From assembly GCA_903921135.1 (NCBI GenBank), contig CAIXOY010000538.1, forward strand, positions 1-9,919: a stretch of DNA of 9,919 nt, written 5' to 3'. A model generated the notes under the pieces. That model did not search any database. It had not been told where the DNA came from and was given only the letters and a program-made list of their open reading frames with translations. Below are positions 1-6,313 of the stretch, piece by piece. Numbering within the stretch: position 1 is the stretch's first letter; every line of letters begins with the position of its first letter. This stretch comes from an uncultured Gammaproteobacteria bacterium (lineage in GTDB: Bacteria > Pseudomonadota > Gammaproteobacteria > Pseudomonadales > UBA5518). The translations under genes and the position numbers were made by a program.

Positions 1-71
1 AAAAACACGTCCCGGCGCACACGTCGGGCGCCTGATTCAGTGCCGCAGACCCGGCCGCGGAAAACAACAGA

Positions 72-260
72 GTGCCAGTGAACGAGGACACCTTCCGGCG
101 CATCGAAGCCGCGCTGGAGGAACGCAAACGCCAGCGCCGCAAAGCGGCCAACAAGCCCGAATCTTTCCCGGGAGACCGGCGCGCAGCCCTTGAGGGCCGC
201 CGGGAGAAGGACCAGCACGCCGCGGAGACTGCCCGCCCCGGCACCCCCGTCCTCAACTGA
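72..260 (+). CDS. Small charged hypothetical protein (60-62 aa)
   Basis: I do not recognise this protein. It is short and very polar: the first 27 residues are dense in Arg, Lys and Glu (EERKRQRRKAANK) and likely helical, and the tail is Pro/Ala/Gly-rich and probably disordered. Codons end mostly in G or C, like the neighbouring genes, which favours real coding. An in-frame stop lies at 33-35, so the start must be GTG at 72 or GTG at 78. Neither has a convincing Shine-Dalgarno site. It ends 11 bases before the end of the convergent thiamine-diphosphate enzyme gene and may be the last gene of an operon entering from the left. No signal peptide, membrane segment or cysteine motif is visible. 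It could be a chance ORF in GC-rich DNA. Confidence 0.45.
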   Translation: MPVNEDTFRRIEAALEERKRQRRKAANKPESFPGDRRAALEGRREKDQHAAETARPGTPVLN

Positions 261-262
261 TG

Positions 263-281
263 GCCCCCCGATCAGCGGGGC
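263..281. terminator. Possible hairpin between convergent genes
   Basis: A G/C-rich inverted repeat (CCCCG at 266-270, loop ATCAG, CGGGG at 276-280) sits between the small plus-strand ORF and the minus-strand thiamine-diphosphate enzyme gene and overlaps the stop codon of the latter. No T-run follows on either strand, so it lacks a key mark of an intrinsic terminator. The position between convergent genes is the main reason to list it. Confidence 0.2.
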
Positions 282-1837
282 AGTAAAGACCCCATCGTCA
301 CCTCGATCAGCCGCGGCCCACGTTCGGCCATTGCTGCTGCAAAGGCTCGCGAGAACGCTGCAGCATCCTCGGCCCGCTCCGCCGGCACCCCCATCGACCC
401 TGCCAAGGCCACGAAGTCGATGTCCGGATTCCCGATGTGCATCATGTTCCGCGCCCGCTCGCCCATGCCGCTCGCGCCCACGCGCTGGAATTCGAGCTGC
501 AGGATCGCGTAGTCGCGGTTGGCGAAGAGCACCACCGTCACGTCGAGCTTCTCGCGGGCCATGGTCCAGAGCGCCTGTATCGTGTACATGGCGCTGCCAT
601 CGCCCTCCAGGCACACCACTTTTCGATCCGGCGCCGCCACGGCCGCACCGGTGGCGGCCGGCAGGCCCCAGCCGATCGAACCCCCGGTCTCCACGATCCA
701 CTCGTGGGCTCGCGCTTGCGCCACGCGGCCGAAGACCTCCATCCCGCAGGTGATGCCCTCGTCGGCCACGATGGCGCCTTCGGGCAACAGCGCAGCGACG
801 GTATCTGCGACCGTGGCCGTGGTGTTGGGGCCTGTTTCGGGCAACGCGGGCGGTGAGAACACATCCCTTTGTGGCTCCGTCGCCAGCGCTCCCAACGCAT
901 CGGCCAGCCGCCACAAGGCGTCTTCACGGTCATCTGCAGGAGAGGCCAGCAGTGTGGTCGCGCAGTCGGGGTGTGCCATCTCGCCTGGCAAGCCCGGGTA
1001 AGCAAAAAACGACGCCGGCGGGCGTGTGCCCACCAGCACCATCCGCCGGACGTTTTTCAGGTGGTCGAGGGCAAATTCCGCGAGGTAGGGAATCTTCTCG
1101 CAGGCGGCATGCCCCGCGCCGCGCGCTATCCGGGCGGGGAAGGTGTCCACCGCCAACCGGCAGCCGGTGCGCGCGGCGATCTTTCCTGCGAGTTCCAGCT
1201 GCCGATCACTCACGTGGCCGCCCAGCAGGATCATGGCCGGCTCGCCAGCGCTCAGTGCCTGTGCGGCTGCATCCACGGCTGTTGTATCGACAGGCGCCGG
1301 CGGCACGGGCAAGGGCAGCGGGGCAGGGCCGCTCGCGGTCTCGCTCCACGAGACATTCGCCGGCAGGATCAGCGTGGCCACCTGCCCCGGCGCGCTGAGC
1401 GCCACGGCGAGGCCGCGGGCGGCGTCCTCGGCCACTTCCTCACTCGAGCTTGAGCTGTGGACCCAATGCGACATGGGTGCAGCCACGCCAGCGACGTCAG
1501 AGGTCAGCGGCGTGTCGTATTGCAGGTGCCAGGTGGCGTGATCACCTACCACGTTCAGCATCGCCACTTCGCCTTTGCGGGCGTTGTGCAGGTTCGCGAG
1601 CCCGTTGCCCAGCCCCGGCCCCAGATGCAGCAGCGTGGCGGCAGGCTTGCGGGCGATGCGCGCGTAGCCATCGGCCGCGCCCGTCACCACGCCCTCGAAG
1701 AGACCCAGCACGCAGCGCATGCCGGGCACGCGGTCGAGCGCCGCCACGAAGTGCATTTCGGAGGTGCCGGGGTTGGTGAAGCAGACCTCGACGCCGGCAT
1801 CGAGGAGTGTGCGCAGCAGCGCTTCGGCTCCGTTCAT
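272..1837 (-). CDS. Thiamine-diphosphate enzyme, acetolactate synthase / benzoylformate decarboxylase-like
   Basis: A 521-residue cytoplasmic ThDP enzyme with the usual three-domain layout: pyrimidine-binding domain (about 1-165), central domain (about 185-325) and diphosphate-binding domain (about 345-515). Glu48 in the FEGVVTGAADGYAR stretch fits the cofactor-activating glutamate. The metal/diphosphate motif runs from GDGS (412-415) to Asn440. The start NPGTSE (22-27) and His71 in LLHLGPGLGN resemble benzoylformate decarboxylase (NPGSNE and its His70). The second active-site histidine of that enzyme seems replaced by Phe in PPASFFAY (273-280). Proteins of this type are often named acetolactate synthase large subunit, but no small subunit or ilvC neighbour is present, so a branched-chain amino-acid role is unlikely. 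The ATG is preceded by GAGGG at good spacing. It lies 63 bases after the patatin gene, probably in one operon. Superfamily is certain; reaction unknown. Confidence 0.9.
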   Translation of the reverse strand: MNGAEALLRTLLDAGVEVCFTNPGTSEMHFVAALDRVPGMRCVLGLFEGVVTGAADGYARIARKPAATLLHLGPGLGNGLANLHNARKGEVAMLNVVGDHATWHLQYDTPLTSDVAGVAAPMSHWVHSSSSSEEVAEDAARGLAVALSAPGQVATLILPANVSWSETASGPAPLPLPVPPAPVDTTAVDAAAQALSAGEPAMILLGGHVSDRQLELAGKIAARTGCRLAVDTFPARIARGAGHAACEKIPYLAEFALDHLKNVRRMVLVGTRPPASFFAYPGLPGEMAHPDCATTLLASPADDREDALWRLADALGALATEPQRDVFSPPALPETGPNTTATVADTVAALLPEGAIVADEGITCGMEVFGRVAQARAHEWIVETGGSIGWGLPAATGAAVAAPDRKVVCLEGDGSAMYTIQALWTMAREKLDVTVVLFANRDYAILQLEFQRVGASGMGERARNMMHIGNPDIDFVALAGSMGVPAERAEDAAAFSRAFAAAMAERGPRLIEVTMGSLLPR

Positions 1838-1900
1838 GCGTGATCCCTCGCAGCTGTGTCCGGGCAGTGGAGCATGGCCACCGCGGCGCTCGCAATCGCC

Positions 1901-2968
1901 TCAGTGCTTGCCTGCCGCGAGCGCGCCCAAGAGCGCCTGCCGTGTTGCCACCATCTCCTGAAACTCTTCGGCGAGTCGCGCGGCCGCGCCGCTCGCAGCC
2001 CTCCAGCGCCGCTGGCGCTCTTCCGTGGCAAAGCGGCTGAAATCCCCCCGCTCCGGCACCCGGCCGCCCGGCAGCGAGCGCACGAATTCCGGCGTGGGGC
2101 AGAGCAGCACGAGCCCGGGCCATGCCGCCGCACGCTGCCGGCGCCATGGCAGCGCCTTGTCGAACCAGCCCGGTGCGAAATGCGGATAGAAGTGCGGGTA
2201 CAGCACCAGCCCCTCGTGTCCGGAAAGACCTGGGCCGAAGTGGTAGTCGGTCATGCCGCCGTCCCAGAACACCTCGCCGGGCATGAGCGTGTCCACGCCT
2301 GCGGAGACCAGCGGAATGGAGCCACTCGCCATCGCGGCGTCCGTGACGTTGGCGTCGGTAAGCGGCAGATAACGTGTACCCAGCCGTGGGAAACGCAGCG
2401 CCCCAGCAGCATCACCCGTGTGGAAACATCCACGCTCAAGCGATGCTTCCAGCGTGCCGCGGTGCAGCAGGTTGCCAAGCGCCGTGGCCGTTGCGGCTGC
2501 AAGCAGCGCAGCTTTCGAGGACACGCGCCACGGTGCCCGCGCCCGCGCCGCTACGATGTGCGTGCGCACGAAGGGGTGCGTGCTCACGCGACGCGCACCG
2601 TCCTCGCCCAGCAACTCCCGCAGGATCCCGCGCGAGACGGCGCTCACGTGCTCGGGCGTTGGCCGCGCCTCATAGCGTTGCTCGATGTAGGCGTTTTCGA
2701 AACGCGCCGTGGCGGCGGCGGGATCCTCCTGCGCGAGGCAAAGATGCCGCCAGGCGCCGATCGACGATCCCACGCAGGCGAGCGGCGTGCTGCGGCCTTG
2801 CATCAGCCACGGGAACAGCACGCGATCCAGCGCCGACAGCACCATCCACTTCGCACCGCCCGAGGCGCCCACCAGCAGCCCGAATTGCTCGGGCTTCAGG
2901 CCTTCGTCGAGCAGGCGTTCGCGGGCCGCGGGGCCGGCGTGGAGGGCGAGGGCGCGGGGTGTGGCCAT
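1901..2968 (-). CDS. Patatin-like phospholipase / acyl hydrolase
   Basis: A 355-residue protein of the patatin family, which hydrolyses acyl esters of phospholipids or neutral lipids with a Ser-Asp dyad. A glycine-rich oxyanion-hole loop (VGASGGAK, 33-40) is followed by the nucleophile elbow GSSIG with Ser69, an AAMASGSIPLV segment (211-221) and the catalytic Asp236 in DGG. The oxyanion loop departs from the usual GGGxRG form. No signal peptide or membrane segment is visible, so it is probably cytoplasmic. The ATG overlaps the tesB stop by one base (TGATG), which decides the start and indicates translational coupling; the open frame extends to 3310, but that part is a shadow of tesB and reads as low-complexity Arg-rich sequence. 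It may release fatty acyl chains from lipid or storage material. Substrate unknown. Confidence 0.88.
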   Translation of the reverse strand: MATPRALALHAGPAARERLLDEGLKPEQFGLLVGASGGAKWMVLSALDRVLFPWLMQGRSTPLACVGSSIGAWRHLCLAQEDPAAATARFENAYIEQRYEARPTPEHVSAVSRGILRELLGEDGARRVSTHPFVRTHIVAARARAPWRVSSKAALLAAATATALGNLLHRGTLEASLERGCFHTGDAAGALRFPRLGTRYLPLTDANVTDAAMASGSIPLVSAGVDTLMPGEVFWDGGMTDYHFGPGLSGHEGLVLYPHFYPHFAPGWFDKALPWRRQRAAAWPGLVLLCPTPEFVRSLPGGRVPERGDFSRFATEERQRRWRAASGAAARLAEEFQEMVATRQALLGALAAGKH

Positions 2969-3843
2969 CAGAGCGCGGCAGCGGGAAGCAGACGGATCAA
3001 ACCCTCCTGCACGGCCGTCGCCACCAGCCGTCCGTCCTGCGTGAAGATCCGGCCCACATTGAAACCGCGCCCGCCTGCCGCCCGCGGGCTCGTGATGTCG
3101 TAATACAGCCACTCGTCGGCGCGGAAATCGCTGTAGAACCACAGCCCGTGGTCGAGGCTCGCGTTCTGCAGCCGTTCGTGGTCGTAGCCCATGCCGTGCG
3201 GCATCAGCGAGGTCGCGATCAGGTAGTTGTCGGACATGTAGGCGAGCAAGGTTTCGTGGATGCCGGGCACGTCGGGCATCTCGGGAACACTTCCCTTGGC
3301 GCGCATCCATAGGCCGCAGTGCGCCGGCATAGGCGCGTGCTCCACGGGATCCGCGCGGTGCACCACGCGGTAGTCCATGGCCCAGCGCCCGGGTTTCTCG
3401 TAGCGGGCCGGGTCTTTCTCGTGGAGTGCGGTGTGGTAATCGAAATCGCTCTGCACCGATTCCGGCGGCGGCACATCGGGCATCGGGTCCTGATGCTCCA
3501 GCCCTTTCTCCGGCACCTGGAAGGACAACGAGGCATTGAAAATTGCGCGGCCACCCTGCCGCGCCACCACCGCGCGGGTGCTGAAGCCCTTGCCGTCGCG
3601 CAGCGGGTCGACCTCGTAGACGATGGGCTCAGCGGGGTTGCCGGGGCGCATGAAGTAGGCGTGCAGCGAATGCACGCGGCGCTCCGGATCCACGGTGCGG
3701 ATGGCGGCGCTCATCGATTGCGCCAGCACCTGCCCGCCGTAGACGCGGCGCTGCTGGCCCCGGGGGCTGGTGCCGATGAAACGCAGTTCGCTCTCGCGTT
3801 CCACGGTGAGCCGCGCGAGCAGCGCGTCCAGCACTTGATCCAC
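2968..3843 (-). CDS. tesB: Acyl-CoA thioesterase II (TesB family)
   Basis: A 291-residue double-hotdog thioesterase that cleaves acyl-CoA to free acid and CoA in the cytoplasm. It aligns along its whole length with E. coli TesB (286 aa): VYGGQVLAQSM (34-44), HSLHAYFMRPG (58-68), the two halves ending in LDHGLWFY and AVQEGLIR. The catalytic triad is in place: Asp205 (YMSDNY), Ser229 where E. coli has Thr (ASLDHG) and Gln279 (VQEG). The start is GTG at 3843, matched by alignment to the E. coli N-terminus; a GGGGG run 12-16 bases upstream is a poor Shine-Dalgarno site. It is the first gene of the minus-strand cluster, facing the beta-oxidation operon across a 102-bp gap, and overlaps the patatin gene by one base. 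A role in draining stalled or excess acyl-CoA from the divergent pathway is an inference from position. Confidence 0.94.
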   Translation of the reverse strand: MDQVLDALLARLTVERESELRFIGTSPRGQQRRVYGGQVLAQSMSAAIRTVDPERRVHSLHAYFMRPGNPAEPIVYEVDPLRDGKGFSTRAVVARQGGRAIFNASLSFQVPEKGLEHQDPMPDVPPPESVQSDFDYHTALHEKDPARYEKPGRWAMDYRVVHRADPVEHAPMPAHCGLWMRAKGSVPEMPDVPGIHETLLAYMSDNYLIATSLMPHGMGYDHERLQNASLDHGLWFYSDFRADEWLYYDITSPRAAGGRGFNVGRIFTQDGRLVATAVQEGLIRLLPAAAL

Positions 3844-3882
3844 GTCGTGTTACCCCCGGGAACGACATCGGCGGCAATGGTA

Positions 3883-3892
3883 GCACCGGTGC
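3883..3892. promoter_or_regulatory. Perfect 10-bp palindrome, candidate operator half or core
   Basis: GCACCGGTGC is its own reverse complement and sits just upstream of the possible tesB -10 box, where a repressor could block it. It is shorter than typical TetR-family operators, and the flanks are not symmetric. In GC-rich DNA a 10-base palindrome can arise by chance, so function is a guess from location. Confidence 0.3.
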
Positions 3893-3934
3893 CGATGGTG
3901 TAAGTTTCGACGGCTTTCCGCATGAAGCCTTATC

Positions 3935-3938
3935 GGAG
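3935..3938 (+). promoter_or_regulatory. Ribosome binding site that sets the first dehydrogenase start
   Basis: GGAG lies 7 bases before ATG 3946. The frame is also open from ATG 3922, but that codon has no purine-rich site before it and would add eight residues (MKPYRSLT) not expected at the N-terminus of this family. ATG 3946 is therefore preferred. Confidence 0.7.
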
Positions 3939-3945
3939 CCTCACG

Positions 3946-5142
3946 ATGGATCCACTCGATACCTTCCGCCACCAGACCCGTGCGTGGCTCGATGAGAACT
4001 GCCCCCAGAGCATGCGCCGCGCGATCTCGGGCGATGCACTGATGGACACCGACATCTGCTGGGGTGGCCGCAAGTGGGTGTTCTCGGGTGATGACCAGCG
4101 GAACTGGCTCGCGCGCATGGGCGCGCGCGGCTGGACCGCGCCCACCTGGCCGCGCGAGTTCGGCGGTGGCGGGCTCTCGCGGGCCGAGGCAAAGGTGTTG
4201 TCTGAAGAACTCCAGCGCATCCGCGCCCGTCCTGCGCTGGAGAGCTTCGGCATTTCCATGCTCGGGCCCGCACTCCTCAAGTACGGCACCGATGAGCAGA
4301 AAGCGCGCTTCCTGCCGCCCATCGTGCGCGGCGAGATCCGCTGGTGCCAGGGCTACAGCGAGCCGAATGCGGGCTCTGACCTCGCCGGTTTGCAAACGCG
4401 CGCCGATGACGCGGGCGATCACTTCCTCGTGAACGGTCAGAAAATCTGGACCTCCTATGCCGACAAGGCCGACTGGATTTTCTGCCTCGTGCGCACGGAT
4501 TTCGCCGCGCCCAAGCATCAGGGCATCAGCTTCGTGCTCTTCGACATGGAGAGCCCCGGCGTCAGCACGCGCCCCATCCGTCTGATCAGCGGCGCCTCGC
4601 CCTTCTGCGAAACCTTCTTCGACAATGTGCGTGTGCCCAAAGGCCAACTGGTCGGGCAATTGAACGCCGGCTGGGATATCGCCAAGTACCTGCTCACGCA
4701 CGAGCGCGAGATGATCAGCGGACTCTTCGGCGTGACGGGCGCAGGCCAGGCCACGCCCACCGAGATCGCGGTGCGCCGCATCGGGTTGGAGCACGGACAG
4801 CTCGCGCAGCCGGGCCTGCGGCAGGACATCGCGCGCCTTGAAATGGACGCCGCGGCCTTCCGCCTCACGCTCGAGCGCGTGCGCGATGAAGCCCGCGCCG
4901 GCGTGGGCACCGGTGCGGCGTCTTCGCTCCTCAAGTACTACGGCACGGAGCTGAACAAGCGCCGGCAGGAATTGCTGATGTCCATCCACGGCAGCGATGC
5001 GCTCGGCTGGGAGGGCGCGGCCTTCGACGGCGGCTTCGTGGCGCGCTCCTGGCTGCGCAGCAAGGGCAATTCCATCGAGGGCGGCACCTCCGAGGTGCAG
5101 CTGAACGTCATCGCCAAACGCATTCTCGGCCTTCCGGGCTGA
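3946..5142 (+). CDS. Acyl-CoA dehydrogenase, likely catalytic subunit of a heteromeric pair
   Basis: A 398-residue FAD-dependent acyl-CoA dehydrogenase, catalysing alpha,beta-desaturation of an acyl-CoA with electrons passed to ETF. Visible family marks are the helical N-terminal domain with TWPREFGGGGLS (67-78), the flavin/substrate motif GYSEPNAGSD (136-145), WTS (168-170), and the C-terminal SIEGGTSEVQLNVIAKRILG. Glu378 (IEGGTSE) occupies the position of the catalytic glutamate of medium-chain dehydrogenases, and Glu253 (THEREM) falls near the alternative isovaleryl-type position, so at least one catalytic base is available. It heads the plus-strand operon; the next gene, a shorter dehydrogenase without either glutamate, starts 20 bases later. 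Such tandem pairs include actinobacterial alpha2-beta2 enzymes acting on steroid side chains. Substrate is not deducible from sequence alone. Confidence 0.93.
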   Translation: MDPLDTFRHQTRAWLDENCPQSMRRAISGDALMDTDICWGGRKWVFSGDDQRNWLARMGARGWTAPTWPREFGGGGLSRAEAKVLSEELQRIRARPALESFGISMLGPALLKYGTDEQKARFLPPIVRGEIRWCQGYSEPNAGSDLAGLQTRADDAGDHFLVNGQKIWTSYADKADWIFCLVRTDFAAPKHQGISFVLFDMESPGVSTRPIRLISGASPFCETFFDNVRVPKGQLVGQLNAGWDIAKYLLTHEREMISGLFGVTGAGQATPTEIAVRRIGLEHGQLAQPGLRQDIARLEMDAAAFRLTLERVRDEARAGVGTGAASSLLKYYGTELNKRRQELLMSIHGSDALGWEGAAFDGGFVARSWLRSKGNSIEGGTSEVQLNVIAKRILGLPG

Positions 5143-5162
5143 ACAGGGATCGGGGAAATCAC

Positions 5163-6302
5163 ATGTCTCTGGTATACGACGACGACGAACGCATGCTGCT
5201 CGATGCCGCGCGGGATTTCCTGCGCGCCGAGTCGCCGGTTTCCGCGCTGCGCGCGCTGCGTGACAGTGCCGATGCCACGGGTTTCTCGCGCGAGCTCTGG
5301 GCCAGCATGGCCGGCATGGGCTGGGCCGGGCTCTTGGTGCCGGAAGCGCACGGCGGGCTCGGTTTCGCGCACATGGGCGCGGGTATTGTCTGCGAGCAGA
5401 TGGGGCGCACGCTCTGCGCCTCGCCGTTCGTGTCGAGCGCGGTGCTGGGCGTTTCGCTGCTCAAGCTCGCTGCGCGTGAAGAACAGCAGGCGGCCTTGCT
5501 GCCGCGCGTGGTCGCAGGCGAACACCTGCTCGCGCTCGCGGTGGACGAATCCCCGCGACACGACCCGCTCGCCATCGCCACCCGCGCCACCTCGGCGGAT
5601 GGCGGCTTCGTGCTAGATGGTGAAAAACGCTTCGTGATCGATGGCCACAGCGCAGACACGCTGATCGTGGTCGCGCGCAGCGCTGGCGCCGCTGGTGAGG
5701 CGCACGGGATCTCGCTCTTCCAGGTGGATGCAGGCACGCCGGGGCTCACGGTTGAGCGCCATGTGATGGCCGACTCGCGCAACGCCGCCACGATTCGTCT
5801 GCAGGGTGTGCGCGTGTCGCAGGACGCCTTGATAGGCACGCTGCACGGCGGCTTCGCGGCGCTTGAACACGCGCTGGATGTGGCGCGCTGCTGCGCCGCC
5901 GCAGAGTTGCTCGGTGTGGCCACCGAGGTCTTCGAGCGCACGGTGGAGTACCTGCGCCAGCGCAAGCAGTTCGGGCGCATCATCGGCGAGTTCCAGGGAC
6001 TGCAGCATCGCGCGGCGGTGCTCTTCTGCGAACTCGAGCTCGCGCGCTCTGCCGTGCTGGGCGCGCTGCGTGCGGCGGATGGCAACGACGGCAGCTTTGC
6101 CGCCGCGGCCAGCCTCGCCAAGGCGCGCGCCACCGAGGTGGCCACGCTCGCGGCGAACGAGGCCGTGCAGATGCACGGCGGCATCGGCATGACAGATGAC
6201 ATCGACATCGGCCTGTTCATGAAGCGCGCCGCGGCGCTACGCACCTGGCTGGGCGATGCCTACTACCACACCCACCGCTACGCCACGCTGGCGGGCTACT
6301 GA
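5163..6302 (+). CDS. Acyl-CoA dehydrogenase-like subunit lacking the catalytic glutamate
   Basis: A 379-residue protein with the acyl-CoA dehydrogenase fold. Family marks include WAGLLVPEAHGGLG (54-67), the FAD-contacting RKQFGR (267-272) and the C-terminal EAVQMHGGIGMTDD (333-346). The middle domain lacks a recognisable YxxTEPxAGSD motif, having ALAVDESPRHD (124-134) instead. The sequence after the last motif, ALRTWLGDAYYHTHR, has no glutamate where the E-G-T-S base normally lies, and the isovaleryl-type position reads DVAR (239-242), also without Glu. I infer a structural or FAD-binding partner of the preceding dehydrogenase, as in alpha2-beta2 dehydrogenases such as mycobacterial FadE26-FadE27. 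The ATG is preceded by GGGGAA with good spacing; the following gene begins 11 bases downstream. Independent enzymatic activity with another base cannot be ruled out. Confidence 0.9.
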   Translation: MSLVYDDDERMLLDAARDFLRAESPVSALRALRDSADATGFSRELWASMAGMGWAGLLVPEAHGGLGFAHMGAGIVCEQMGRTLCASPFVSSAVLGVSLLKLAAREEQQAALLPRVVAGEHLLALAVDESPRHDPLAIATRATSADGGFVLDGEKRFVIDGHSADTLIVVARSAGAAGEAHGISLFQVDAGTPGLTVERHVMADSRNAATIRLQGVRVSQDALIGTLHGGFAALEHALDVARCCAAAELLGVATEVFERTVEYLRQRKQFGRIIGEFQGLQHRAAVLFCELELARSAVLGALRAADGNDGSFAAAASLAKARATEVATLAANEAVQMHGGIGMTDDIDIGLFMKRAAALRTWLGDAYYHTHRYATLAGY

Positions 6303-6313
6303 GAGGGCCACAC

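Larger units (their letters stand above)
3844..3945. promoter_or_regulatory. Divergent promoter region between tesB cluster and beta-oxidation operon
   Basis: This 102-base gap separates two divergently transcribed operons, so it should hold both promoters and probably the operator of a regulator. On the minus strand TGCTACCAT (complement of 3877-3885) fits an extended -10 box and would give a leader of about 27 bases to the tesB GTG; no good -35 box goes with it. On the plus strand no convincing promoter is visible. Inverted repeats are present: GCACCGGTGC (3883-3892), CATCGGC (3866-3872) against GCCGATG (3891-3897), and GGCTT (3912-3916) against AAGCC (3925-3929). No regulator gene lies nearby to name the binding protein. 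Confidence 0.5.

Noticed and set aside
1..35. Possible last codons of an upstream plus-strand gene ending at the TGA at 33-35
   Set aside because: Ten codons (KHVPAHTSGA) with high G/C third positions are suggestive, but another frame is open to a TGA at 79-81, and there is too little sequence to choose or to identify a product.
272..1837. Naming the thiamine-diphosphate enzyme ilvB/ilvG for branched-chain amino-acid synthesis
   Set aside because: No small subunit, ilvC or ilvD is adjacent, and the active-site pattern is closer to the benzoylformate decarboxylase side of the superfamily.
1856..3103. Plus-strand open frame of 415 codons opposite the patatin and tesB genes
   Set aside because: The translation is Arg/His/Ala-rich with no family motif, and it is antisense to two genes with clear catalytic residues. 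Such mirror frames are expected at this G+C content.
2969..3310. N-terminal extension of the patatin frame into tesB
   Set aside because: The 114 extra residues are Arg-rich shadow sequence. The ATG in the TGATG overlap gives a normal patatin length and N-terminus.
3850..4989. Minus-strand open frame of 379 codons opposite the first acyl-CoA dehydrogenase
   Set aside because: It is a mirror of codon bias, with no recognisable domain and no clear ribosome site. It also would cover the divergent promoter region.
5159..6244. Minus-strand open frame of 361 codons opposite the second dehydrogenase
   Set aside because: Ser/Ala/Arg low-complexity translation typical of antisense reading of GC-rich genes.
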